Assembly: GCA_965219635.1 (NCBI GenBank)
Contig: OZ244783.1
Span: forward strand, 1,550,001 to 1,614,000
Length of the DNA: 64,000 bases
Direction of reading: 5' to 3'
Origin: JAPOXR01 sp965219635
GTDB lineage: Bacteria; Pseudomonadota; Alphaproteobacteria; Rhodobacterales; Rhodobacteraceae
A program made the translations under genes and the position numbers. Below the pieces are notes generated by a model, which did not search any database, was not told the DNA's origin, and was given only the letters and a program-made list of their open reading frames with translations. This document shows, piece after piece, positions 28,701 through 36,547 of the stretch (position 1 is its first letter; each line of letters starts with the position of its first letter).

Positions 28701-29451
28701 CTTGCTTGCTGTGGTCCTTTCCACAACCGGAGTCCTGTTGGGCATGGTGATCCTGCAACAGCAATTCTCGATCATCATGACAGGCGTTGGTATCGTGGCG
28801 TTGGCGGGAATTGTCGTTAACAACAACATTGTACTTATTGATACTTATCAGGAATTCGCGCGCTACATGCCGCGGATTGAAGCGATCATCAGGACGGTTG
28901 AAGTCAGGCTGCGGCCGGTCTTGCTGACTTCAATTACGACCATTGCCGGACTAACGCCGATGATGCTGGGCATCTCGGTTGACATCATCGGAGGTGGCTA
29001 TTCCGTCGACACACCTTCATCATTGTGGTGGAAGTCGCTGGCAGCGGCGGTCGTGTTCGGACTCTCGACCGCAACCATCCTGACACTGGTCTTCACACCA
29101 GCGATGCTGGCCCTGCCCATCTGGGCCCGGAAGGGCTCCTATGGCGCCGGGCGCTTCGTTGCCGCAATTGTTGCCGGAAGGCGGAGCAGGACAGCAAGGG
29201 AACTTGGCACAGTCCGGGCTCTGAGGAAATCGGGCAACCCGACAATTCTTTGGACCCAGGAGGCGGTATCCGGCCTCAATCAGGATGTGCAGGAAGCCGC
29301 CGTTGGAAACGAGCCCTTGCTGCCAGATGCCGTGGCCCACTCTCCCGCCGGGAACCCGCAACAAGGTCCAGCGGAACTCCCTCAGGATGATGCGCGGACG
29401 GATGATGCAACTCGTATTGGCCCCCCGCCCGGACTGACACCCGCCGAATAG
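25762..29451 (+). CDS. RND efflux pump inner-membrane subunit (HAE family)
   Basis: 1229 residues from a GTG start overlapping the adaptor stop. The layout has 12 membrane helices and two large periplasmic loops. In TM4 the motif reads GMLVDGAIVIVELADRR, keeping the first Asp of the AcrB Asp407-Asp408 pair but with Gly at the second. In TM10 GIVVNNNIVLID has Asn where AcrB has Lys940; both features occur in AcrB-distant HAE pumps. A hydrophilic, proline-rich C-terminal tail of roughly 100 residues extends past the last helix. Substrates unknown. Confidence 0.93.
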   Translation: MTRLIDWAASHARMVIVCLLLSISAGVLAYTGLPKEGAPDIDIPAYFVSVPFPGISAEDSERLLVKPLEDRLKDVDGLEEMFSVADEGYAGVSLSFEFGLDRPSTLAEIRDLVNRAEAEFPDGAGSPSINEFSFSDIPILVIGLEGQVPERTLIRVAEQMKEEIEAIEDVLEVGLTGQREEMVEVIIDPLQLEAYGVTASDIIGVVSRNNRLIAAGDVETGQGSFAVKIPSSFAQSGDVYEVPIKVNGDRVVTIGDVSDIRMTFDDRAGISRSNGKSTIALQVVKRKGANVIDTAGNVLRVAEEVRQSWPPSLRDAVGFDVTQNQSQGVQSMVNQLQNSVLTAVAMVMIVVLGALGIRSALLVGFAIPCSFLLCFSLLALMSISISNIVMFGLILSVGMLVDGAIVIVELADRRLKEGMRPMAAYVAASKRMFWPILSSTATTLCAFLPMLFWPGVAGQFMGTLPVTIIFVLSASLVVALIFLPVVGGISASIADKFDSMSKSLRRTHWTVRIVLAAIGLVLLFGSALLAIRPPPLPPLAAAGISPSLPFVILFVILTTPMTIILKSLSFRLRRVRPQFLQRRGLISKATRFMVGNPIMPIVSIIAVAIAVATVFQVYRENSRGVTFFVDTEPETVSFYVRARGNLSLLEKDALVRQAEAVILGTEGVANVFAYAGAAGLNDRGIGGGGGPNDAVGAVRIEFLPWEDRQEMGGIVTDTNNILEAIEEKVRDIPGIHIDYQIQQNGPNSGKPVQLRLLSGNWNALLEAAGTVRRKFDETPGLTLIEDTRPLPGIDWQIEVDVERAGRYGTDVSTVGGLVQLLTRGLSIGKMRTLSSDDEIDIRVRFPESDRHLSTLDELRISARNGLVPLSNFVTREAVASVGQISRFNQNRFIDVRADMRWGQRNDEGAPMTPTERTQYIENWLSNQADLPDDVTWQWTGDQESQSESQQFLMQAFIGALGLMFAVLLAQFNSVYQAVLILLAVVLSTTGVLLGMVILQQQFSIIMTGVGIVALAGIVVNNNIVLIDTYQEFARYMPRIEAIIRTVEVRLRPVLLTSITTIAGLTPMMLGISVDIIGGGYSVDTPSSLWWKSLAAAVVFGLSTATILTLVFTPAMLALPIWARKGSYGAGRFVAAIVAGRRSRTARELGTVRALRKSGNPTILWTQEAVSGLNQDVQEAAVGNEPLLPDAVAHSPAGNPQQGPAELPQDDARTDDATRIGPPPGLTPAE

Positions 29452-29546
29452 CGTGTCTCAAGGCCGTTAGCTTCGGTCAAATGCTACAAGATCCTATGCA
29501 ATCAGGGCGGACGGCAGCAATCCCGGTTCGAGTTGGAAGCGCGACC

Positions 29547-32498
29547 CTACCAGAGTGGATCAATCAAGTTGCTGTCATCGGGAATCACAAATATCTGACC
29601 CGGGAAGATTAGGTCAGGATCCTCGATCTGATCCCGGTTGGCATTAAAGATATTCACGTAAAGCCGGCCTAGCCCGTACTGTTCCCGGGAAATACCCCAG
29701 AGGGTGAACCCGCGTTGAACTGCCAGCAAGCTTATTCCAGGCCCTCCGTCCGATGGCTCCAGTTCGGCCTCGTTCGGCAATGACGCAATCCTGAGCATCT
29801 CCCGCGCATGCTCGGGAGACTCCTTCTGGAAGGGCATTTCCACGCTCGCCACAACCCTGTTGCTCATGTCAACTTCTTCTACGCGCAGCCGGTATCTTCC
29901 TGGTTCGATTTCAGCCAGATCAGTCCACCAACTGCCCTCGCCCGTGATTTCAATAGTTTTGGCCAACGCGTCATCCAGGTAGAAGTTGATATGCCCGGCT
30001 TCGCTTCTCGTATTTCCGGCAAGGAACACCTGTCCGAACTCATCGTATGACACGACCTCAACGAGCAGGCGTTTCTCCTCGTCGGGCAGTGACGGTTGGA
30101 TCAGGCGAATACCGTCTTCGGTCGCCAACAGCACCGATGGCTGCAGTTCAGCCGGATCCGGCAATTGGATTTCGGGAATTGCGGCGGGACTGGCTACCGG
30201 GTCAGGAATCTCGGCACCTGGCAATGGCTGTAAATCGGCAGTTCTGCCCCTGGGCGGCACGACAAAAACCGTTTCCTGCGAGATCAGTACCGAGTTGTCC
30301 GGCAAAGTAGATCTCAGCGATATCGCAAGCGACTCCTGCGTCGTGTCCACGCTGAATACCATTGCAAACTGACCGTTGCGTCCAGTCCGGCCGGATGCAG
30401 CAGTCTCCTCATTGACAATTGCCTCGACAATGGAACCGGCGGGCGCCCGGCCGGCAACGATGGACGTCCCAAACCTGTCAACACGCACAATGTCGAATGT
30501 GGGCGCGGAAATTGCCGGTTCGGGCTGTTCCTGATCTGCTGCAACTCCTTCCGATGGAGTCGTGTCCGTGTCTGTTCCCGGGGCAGGCACAACGCCAATC
30601 TTCGCCAACTGCTCATTCGATGCCGGTGAAGCGAACGGGTCTTCTTGCAGCGAACTCAGCCGGTTATCCCCGGTTGGTTCCGGTTCCGGGATTGGACCGG
30701 CATCATCTGACTTGACGGAACCGGGGACCTCGGTTGCTTGGTCTCCTGCCAGTGCGGTGCCGCTCTCCGGACTGCCGCTGCCGATTTCAACTGCACCTTG
30801 ATCAGACCTTGATGCGGCCTGAGCGGGGGAACTCGGCTCTTGTGAGCTTGCGCCGCCGGTTGATCCCAGGGACGCTGTTTGCTGGTCAGCCGCGGATTCT
30901 TCCGCCTGACCTTGCCCCTGCACCAGGGTCTCCGTGGAACGGGTGATCGTGGTGGCTTGCACCGAAATGCCTGTCTCATTCGAGATTCCCTCAGACAGGT
31001 CATCATCAATCACAATCAGCAATTCTTCGGCGGTTTGGTCAGCAGGGTCTTCCGGCGCAACAGCAGGTGTGCCCGCCTCTTCCACAAGCATTGCCCGATC
31101 AGCATCCTCCTCGATAACCGTCACAGTCTTGGACTCCAGTTGCGCACCTGAAGTAGCCGCAGTCTCTTGACTGGCCTGACTGCTATCGCCCATCACCGAA
31201 GCGTTATCTTCAGATGGATCGGCTGCAGGTGTTTCCGGTGCTGCGACTGTGTTCTCAACCCCTTCGTCATCCGCTTCCGGAATTGATTGAGCCACGGCCG
31301 ACGGTGCCGCCTCACCATCCCGTTGCCCGTCAGGTGGAGCCGTTGAGGATCCCTCTCCCACAGCAGCTGTCTCACCATCAACCTGCAGGCTTGTTACTGC
31401 TTCCACTTGTTGGCCTGCGCTAACGGAGGAGCCTGGTTCCTGTTCTGGGCAGGAAGCGGCCCCGGTCCCCGCGCTGTCGAGGCCTGATTCACTTGGGCAT
31501 TGACCCGCCAAATCAACCTCAACCTGCTGCGGTTGCTCCAAGAGTTCTGATCCATCGGGTTGACTGGTTACAATGGCCGTGTCCCCGCCTCCTGCCTCGT
31601 TCCCATCCTCTTGGCCCGGTAGGACCTCCCCGGCAGTTGGACTCTCGTCAGCCGGCTTGGTTTGAGCACTGCCCGGCTGAGTGACTTGGCTTGATGTCTC
31701 GCTGGCGCCGACTGTTGTTGGCTCTGCTTCTTCCTGCTCCACTAGCGGTGCAGTAGGCTCAACCTGCGAGGCAGCCTGAGTGCTTGTGTCGGCATCAGTC
31801 GCCGATTCTTCGGTTACCGCGATCGTTAGCTCACTGGTAGGCCCTGTTCCCGGAACTTCCTCCTGCGCGGATCCGCTTGCGGTCTCATCAGGCGCCGTTG
31901 ACGAGGCAGATTGGCCATTCTGCGGCGCAGAAAGCTCAGCTCCCTGCTCCTGAGGAGCCGTCGACGGCATCGCCCCATCAGAAACTGAAGGAGACTCGTC
32001 CACTGCCGCCTGCTGCTCCTCAGCTTGCAACCCACCCTCTGGTTGCGATGCAAGTTCAGTACCAGCTGTTTCTGCTGGATCCGGCTCGTTCTCAACAGGC
32101 CCGGTTGCATCTCCGGATGTTTCTGCCGCCTCGGATGGCTGCTGGCTCGGGGTTCCCGCGGTCTCTGCGGCCGAACCAGGCGACTCTTCGCTGGCCAATT
32201 CAGCCGGCTTCTGTTCTGCGCCGGCTGTTGGCTGTTGCTCCTGTTCGGCAGAAGCAACGCTTTCTGGATTGTCGGTTTCCGGCCCGGAACCGGCCTGTTC
32301 TTCCACTACCGATGTCTCTTCGACCTCGCCGCCAGAAGAAGGCTCGGGAGTCTGCACCTCTGACACGGCCTCTTCGGATCCCGGATCCTGCTGACCATTC
32401 ATCGTGAGAAAGTAGAGCACTGCGGCAATGGCAATCAGTGCCACAACCGCTACGGTTACCGGGAGCGACCCGATCTTCAGAGGTTGTCTGTCGGCCAT
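29547..32498 (-). CDS. Giant acidic low-complexity LysM-domain membrane-anchored protein
   Basis: 983 residues. Residues about 11-30 form a single membrane helix (VTVAVVALIAIAAVLYFLTM). Then come about 600 residues almost entirely of E, Q, S, P, T, A, G and D without a fold, followed by two Ig-like or carboxypeptidase-regulatory-like beta modules (about 680-900). The C-terminal LysM domain (GFTLWGISREQYGLGRLYVN to GQIFVIPDD) binds peptidoglycan. The layout recalls FimV-type and alphaproteobacterial LysM proteins but the acidic part is very long. It probably spans from the inner membrane to the cell wall. The function is not known. Confidence 0.85.
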   Translation of the reverse strand: MADRQPLKIGSLPVTVAVVALIAIAAVLYFLTMNGQQDPGSEEAVSEVQTPEPSSGGEVEETSVVEEQAGSGPETDNPESVASAEQEQQPTAGAEQKPAELASEESPGSAAETAGTPSQQPSEAAETSGDATGPVENEPDPAETAGTELASQPEGGLQAEEQQAAVDESPSVSDGAMPSTAPQEQGAELSAPQNGQSASSTAPDETASGSAQEEVPGTGPTSELTIAVTEESATDADTSTQAASQVEPTAPLVEQEEAEPTTVGASETSSQVTQPGSAQTKPADESPTAGEVLPGQEDGNEAGGGDTAIVTSQPDGSELLEQPQQVEVDLAGQCPSESGLDSAGTGAASCPEQEPGSSVSAGQQVEAVTSLQVDGETAAVGEGSSTAPPDGQRDGEAAPSAVAQSIPEADDEGVENTVAAPETPAADPSEDNASVMGDSSQASQETAATSGAQLESKTVTVIEEDADRAMLVEEAGTPAVAPEDPADQTAEELLIVIDDDLSEGISNETGISVQATTITRSTETLVQGQGQAEESAADQQTASLGSTGGASSQEPSSPAQAASRSDQGAVEIGSGSPESGTALAGDQATEVPGSVKSDDAGPIPEPEPTGDNRLSSLQEDPFASPASNEQLAKIGVVPAPGTDTDTTPSEGVAADQEQPEPAISAPTFDIVRVDRFGTSIVAGRAPAGSIVEAIVNEETAASGRTGRNGQFAMVFSVDTTQESLAISLRSTLPDNSVLISQETVFVVPPRGRTADLQPLPGAEIPDPVASPAAIPEIQLPDPAELQPSVLLATEDGIRLIQPSLPDEEKRLLVEVVSYDEFGQVFLAGNTRSEAGHINFYLDDALAKTIEITGEGSWWTDLAEIEPGRYRLRVEEVDMSNRVVASVEMPFQKESPEHAREMLRIASLPNEAELEPSDGGPGISLLAVQRGFTLWGISREQYGLGRLYVNIFNANRDQIEDPDLIFPGQIFVIPDDSNLIDPLW

Positions 32499-32766
32499 TC
32501 AATCTTTCCCGAGCAATGCAAGGCCCTCACTTGCGGCCATTCGCCTGAAGCTTGTTCAAGGCTTTGGATAGTGCAATTCAACCAGCGAAGAAAGCTATAC
32601 CAAGTGGCAACCGGTCAGAAAGCGCATATTTCCTTGCCTGGCATTCCTCGAAAGGCTGTATGGACGCGGTCCCGGCCGCTTGCCGGACTCGATTTGGATG
32701 GCTCCTGCCAAATCCACCATGTCAGTCTTGCCACGCAGGTTCTTCCAGCAGGCGGTAGCGACGCAG

Positions 32767-33693
32767 TTACTTTTGCCGCAATCTTGAGACATATCTGGCG
32801 GCCGAAATCACCTCAGCTTCGAATGTGAAGACGACCAGAGCTGCCCAGATCATCACGAACGCCAGCAGTTGGGCGGATGTAAACGGCTCCCTGAACAATA
32901 GAACAGCTGTCAAGAACTGAAGCGTCGGATTGGTGTATAACAGGAACCCGCCTTCCGAGTAACGAATCCGTTTCATCGCGTAGGACATCAGGACAAGCGG
33001 CCCGGCTGTCATCAACCCGGACATGGCCAGCAACGCACTCGTAAGCAGATCCTGTCCGAACCAGCCCCCTGGGCGCCCCGTGAAGTAGGGCCACGAATAC
33101 GCATGCACTCCAACCAACCATACCAGAGCGAACGGAGTGAGGATCAGGGACTCTGCCGAGACGGACACCACAGCATTTTCGTTGGAGCGCTTTTTCAGCA
33201 AGCCATAGATGGCGAAGGTAGATGCGAGAAAAAGGGCAAGTATCGGAACTTCCCCAGTGGCAAACGACATGTACGCAACGGCTGCCGCAGTGACTCCGAC
33301 CGCCACCCACTGGTGCAGGCCGAGACGCTCGCGGAGCAGCACGGAGCCAAGAAAGACGGCAATCAGCGGAAAGATGAAATAACCGAGGCTCGCCTGCGTC
33401 GTTTGCCCGGACTGTACTGCAACCACAAAGAGCAGCCAATTGGAGCCGATCAACAGCGCCGCAAGCACAACCGTCGCAAATCTCCCCGGGGAAGCTGCGA
33501 GAACCGCGAATACGCGCATCGTACGCCCCTGCCAGAGCAGTACGAGCAGAAATGTCACGAATGAGAATACTGCGCGGTGGGAAAGCACCTCCATCGGTGG
33601 CACCTGCGCGATGGCCTTGTAGAATATCGGCGAAAGCCCCCAGACAGTGCCGGCGGCGATCATCGCGAGTTTGCCTCGGGTTCTGTCGTCCAC
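32767..33693 (-). CDS. rarD: EamA-family transporter RarD
   Basis: 308 residues with ten hydrophobic helices. Conserved RarD segments include GLSPIFYKAI near the start, SNWLLFVVAVQSGQTTQASLGYFI and EGGFLLYTNPTLQFL. The family is called chloramphenicol-sensitive protein RarD; its true substrate is not established. The start is a GTG with no visible ribosome binding site, and the hairpin behind sodB lies ten bases upstream, so an internal ATG ten codons later is possible. Confidence 0.9.
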   Translation of the reverse strand: MDDRTRGKLAMIAAGTVWGLSPIFYKAIAQVPPMEVLSHRAVFSFVTFLLVLLWQGRTMRVFAVLAASPGRFATVVLAALLIGSNWLLFVVAVQSGQTTQASLGYFIFPLIAVFLGSVLLRERLGLHQWVAVGVTAAAVAYMSFATGEVPILALFLASTFAIYGLLKKRSNENAVVSVSAESLILTPFALVWLVGVHAYSWPYFTGRPGGWFGQDLLTSALLAMSGLMTAGPLVLMSYAMKRIRYSEGGFLLYTNPTLQFLTAVLLFREPFTSAQLLAFVMIWAALVVFTFEAEVISAARYVSRLRQK

Positions 33694-33696
33694 AAA

Positions 33697-33730
33697 AGTA
33701 AGCGGCTCCGCCGGTTTCGGCGGAGCCGTG
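33697..33730 (-). terminator. Intrinsic terminator of sodB
   Basis: CGGCTCCGCC (33703-33712) pairs perfectly with GGCGGAGCCG (33719-33728) around a six-base loop. On the minus strand it is followed by CTTACTTTTG. It lies 25 bases after the sodB stop. Confidence 0.65.
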
Positions 33731-33753
33731 AAGCTTTGCCACTCAGGGCGGAC

Positions 33754-34362
33754 TTAAGAAGCCGAGAGGCGGCTTGCGACGTTTTCCCAGTTCACCAGGT
33801 TATCAAGAAAGTTCTGAAGGTAAGCTGGCCGCTTGTTCCGGAAATCGATGTAGTAGGAATGCTCCCACACATCGCACCCAAGCAGTGCCGTCTGACCGAA
33901 GCAGATCGGATTCACACCGTTTTCTGTCTTGGTCACCTTGAGGCTTCCGTCCTTGTCTTCGACAAGCCAGCACCAGCCCGAGCCAAACTGGCCAACGCCG
34001 GCGGCCACAAAGTCGTTCTTGAACTTGTCAACCGAGCCGAATGACCCGTCAATCCTGCTTTCAAGTTCGGACGGCATGGAAGAATTGCCGGGGCCCATCA
34101 TTTCCCAAAACTGCACATGGTTCCAATGCTGAGAGGCATTGTTGAATATTCCGTTCTGGGCAACCGCTCCGGCCTGGTAAGTCCCGGCAATGATGTCCTC
34201 GAGCGGCTTTCCTTCCCATTCGGTTCCCGCAACCAGTTTGTTGCCATTGTCGACGTAGGCCTTGTGGTGCAGGTCGTGATGAAACTCGAGCGTCTCTGTT
34301 GACATGCCAGCTGTAGAAAGAGCGTCATGTGGATAAGGAAGATCCGGAAGGCTGAACGACAT
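33754..34362 (-). CDS. sodB: Superoxide dismutase, iron type
   Basis: 202 residues from the ATG at 34362, with AAGGAT upstream. Metal ligands are in LEFHHDLHHKAYV, NNASQHWNHVQFWEMM and the C-terminal DVWEHSYYIDF. No signal peptide, so it is cytoplasmic. GSGWCWLV and the QHWNH form fit alphaproteobacterial Fe-SOD (SodB); use of manganese cannot be excluded from sequence. It follows the sec/Mth938 operon by 75 bases. Confidence 0.95.
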   Translation of the reverse strand: MSFSLPDLPYPHDALSTAGMSTETLEFHHDLHHKAYVDNGNKLVAGTEWEGKPLEDIIAGTYQAGAVAQNGIFNNASQHWNHVQFWEMMGPGNSSMPSELESRIDGSFGSVDKFKNDFVAAGVGQFGSGWCWLVEDKDGSLKVTKTENGVNPICFGQTALLGCDVWEHSYYIDFRNKRPAYLQNFLDNLVNWENVASRLSAS

Positions 34363-34437
34363 TGTAATATCCTTTCGCGATTGGGGCGGACCTTGAGCCA
34401 TTCGGCGGACCGCCATGCAACTATATCTGGGATTCGA

Positions 34438-34800
34438 TTACACCGGCATCAAGGCAACCGCAACGCGCCGCCCTTCGGAAAGTAGAACGTTGAAGGTTCT
34501 GCACGCCGACGGTGTCGTCATGACTTCGACTTCAATGCCGTATTGCAGAAGACCTTGCCGGAACGAGTCCGGCGGTTGGACAGACTCCTGTCCGGTACCG
34601 ACCACCAGAAGGTCCAGGGCTTCGTTGGCATTGCAGATGTTCTGGATGTCCGAAAATCCCTTCCAGGCTGCCATGCCTCCGGGCAACACCAGTATCATGC
34701 CGCGGTGCACTTTTCCGCCGACTCTGAAGAAGTCCGGCCCATAACCCTCAATTGGCCACTGGCCCGGAAACTGAACCCGGTCGACCCGCATGTCAGTCAC
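34438..34800 (-). CDS. Mth938-like domain protein (DUF498 family)
   Basis: 120 residues from a GTG overlapping the stop of the TSUP gene (GTGA); an ATG three codons later is the alternative. Typical motifs are FPGQWPIEGYGPDFFRVGGKVHRG and LLVVGTGQ. The family includes the human complex I assembly factor NDUFAF3 and commonly follows secDF in alphaproteobacteria. The bacterial role is not settled. Confidence 0.88.
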   Translation of the reverse strand: MTDMRVDRVQFPGQWPIEGYGPDFFRVGGKVHRGMILVLPGGMAAWKGFSDIQNICNANEALDLLVVGTGQESVQPPDSFRQGLLQYGIEVEVMTTPSACRTFNVLLSEGRRVAVALMPV

Positions 34801-35570
34801 CCAATCGTTCCGGCAAGACCAAGCAGCGCAGCAGCGGCGATGATCGCATATGCCAGGAACCGGTATTGCCTTTCGCGATCCGGCCGGAAGAACAGCATTC
34901 CAACCCTTATCGCGGCCAGATAGGTGATCGTCGCTGCCGACCCGATCAGCAAGGGCTCTACACTGAGCCAGCCTCTGAACGCCATCATGGCAAGCAGCAA
35001 CACATCCGCAATTATCAGATACATGAAGATGTTTGCGCGGATGTTTGCGGGAGGAAGCGGCCGCGCCAGATAGAACAGCATAACCGGTGGCCCGGGAACT
35101 CCGGTAGAACCGGCAAGCAGTCCGCCAAACCCGCCAATTCCGAACACCGCGAAGTCGGAACTTGTCCCACGGTGGCGCCAACCCGTCGCCATCACGGCAA
35201 CCAGCGTCAGCGCCAGTATTGAAACTGCATTCCGGAACATGTCGTGGGTCAACATCCCCAGCAGCACCAGCCCAAAGGGCATTCCCACTGCCGCTCCAAT
35301 CGACAAACGCAGGAGTTCCTTGGGGTTGGTGTCCTTTGCGACCTTCCCCGACAGAATGAGCGGACCGATGATGTCCATTACACAAAGGATGATGAGCGAC
35401 CAGACGGGCTCGACAACCGAACTGGCAATCGGAAGGAAGATCATGGCAGTTCCGAAACCGGAGAAGCCCCGAACCACTCCCGCAACAACCGAACCGGCCA
35501 GTATCCAGACCAGTTCCACCCTGAATGCCCAGAGAATCTCCGGCACTGCCTGCATCTCTGGAAACTCCAT
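34797..35570 (-). CDS. TSUP family membrane exporter (TauE/SafE)
   Basis: 257 residues, about eight membrane helices. The TauE/SafE repeat motif appears as GVVRGFSGFGTAMIFLP near the N-terminus and as GGFGGLLAGSTGVPGPPVML in the second half. The family exports sulfite, sulfoacetate or other sulfur organics. The start ATG overlaps the secF stop (TGATG) and its stop overlaps the next gene, so it is embedded within the sec operon. Which substrate it moves cannot be said. Confidence 0.9.
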   Translation of the reverse strand: MEFPEMQAVPEILWAFRVELVWILAGSVVAGVVRGFSGFGTAMIFLPIASSVVEPVWSLIILCVMDIIGPLILSGKVAKDTNPKELLRLSIGAAVGMPFGLVLLGMLTHDMFRNAVSILALTLVAVMATGWRHRGTSSDFAVFGIGGFGGLLAGSTGVPGPPVMLFYLARPLPPANIRANIFMYLIIADVLLLAMMAFRGWLSVEPLLIGSAATITYLAAIRVGMLFFRPDRERQYRFLAYAIIAAAALLGLAGTIG

Positions 35571-36538
35571 CAAGGAGAGTCTGACGAGAACTTCGTGCCT
35601 GCACCCTTGTCCGGTTTGGACCAGTCGCGTTTGACCCCCAGCCGCAGCAGAATATTGGTGGCGATGAAGACAGACGAATAGGTTCCGACTACCACCCCCC
35701 AGATCATCGCAAAGACAAATCCGCGAATGACGTCGCCGCCAAGCGCAAACAACGACAGCAACGCGATCAGCGTTGTGACAGACGTCATGACGGTCCTCGA
35801 CAAGGTCCCGTTGATCGAGAGGTTCAGCACCTCGACCAAGGCCGGTTTTTTCATCTTTTTCAGGTTTTCCCGAACCCGGTCGAATACGACAACCGTGTCG
35901 TTGAGCGAATATCCGACAATGGTCAGCAGAGCTGCGATGATGGCGAGATCGAATTTGATCTGAAGAGCGCAGAAGATGCCCAGTGTTAGCACAACGTCAT
36001 GCACAAGCGCTGCCACTGCGCCTAGAGAGAATTGCCATTCGAAGCGGATCCAGATGTAGAACAGCACCGCGGCGATGGCGGACACCACTGCCAGTATCGC
36101 CTTCTGTATCAGTTCGCCTGAGACCTTGGGACCGACGCTTTCGATCAAAGGGAACTGCATTTCCGGATCGATGGTCCGCAGGGCCTCCTGCACGAGCAGA
36201 ACGGTCTCCACCGCCACCGCCTCGTCGCCCTCCTGGGCCTCGAAGCGAACCTGCGCCACATGTTGATCCGGCCCGAAGTTGATATCGTAGACTTGCGAGA
36301 TCGCCACATCCCCGAGTCCAAGACTTGATAGGGCGTCCCGATAACTTCCGACATCAACAGGGACCGTGCTCTGGGTCCTGATCGTGGTCCCGCCCCTGAA
36401 GTCGATCCCGAAATTGAACCCGACCACAACGACCAGCACGAGCGATACAATCATTGCTGCTGCAGACCCCAGCAAGGCTGGCCTGGCGAACCGGAAAAAG
36501 TCCCAGTTCGTGTGCGCTGGAACGAGTCTCAGCCTCAT
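35570..36538 (-). CDS. secF: Protein translocase accessory subunit SecF
   Basis: 322 residues. One N-terminal helix (AAMIVSLVLVVVVGFNFG), then the FGIDFRGGTTI motif, a periplasmic loop, and five more helices with GYSLNDTVVVFDRVRENL. Works with SecD to use the proton gradient to pull proteins through SecYEG. It begins nine bases after the secD stop. Confidence 0.97.
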   Translation of the reverse strand: MRLRLVPAHTNWDFFRFARPALLGSAAAMIVSLVLVVVVGFNFGIDFRGGTTIRTQSTVPVDVGSYRDALSSLGLGDVAISQVYDINFGPDQHVAQVRFEAQEGDEAVAVETVLLVQEALRTIDPEMQFPLIESVGPKVSGELIQKAILAVVSAIAAVLFYIWIRFEWQFSLGAVAALVHDVVLTLGIFCALQIKFDLAIIAALLTIVGYSLNDTVVVFDRVRENLKKMKKPALVEVLNLSINGTLSRTVMTSVTTLIALLSLFALGGDVIRGFVFAMIWGVVVGTYSSVFIATNILLRLGVKRDWSKPDKGAGTKFSSDSP

Positions 36539-36547
36539 GTTCTTGAC

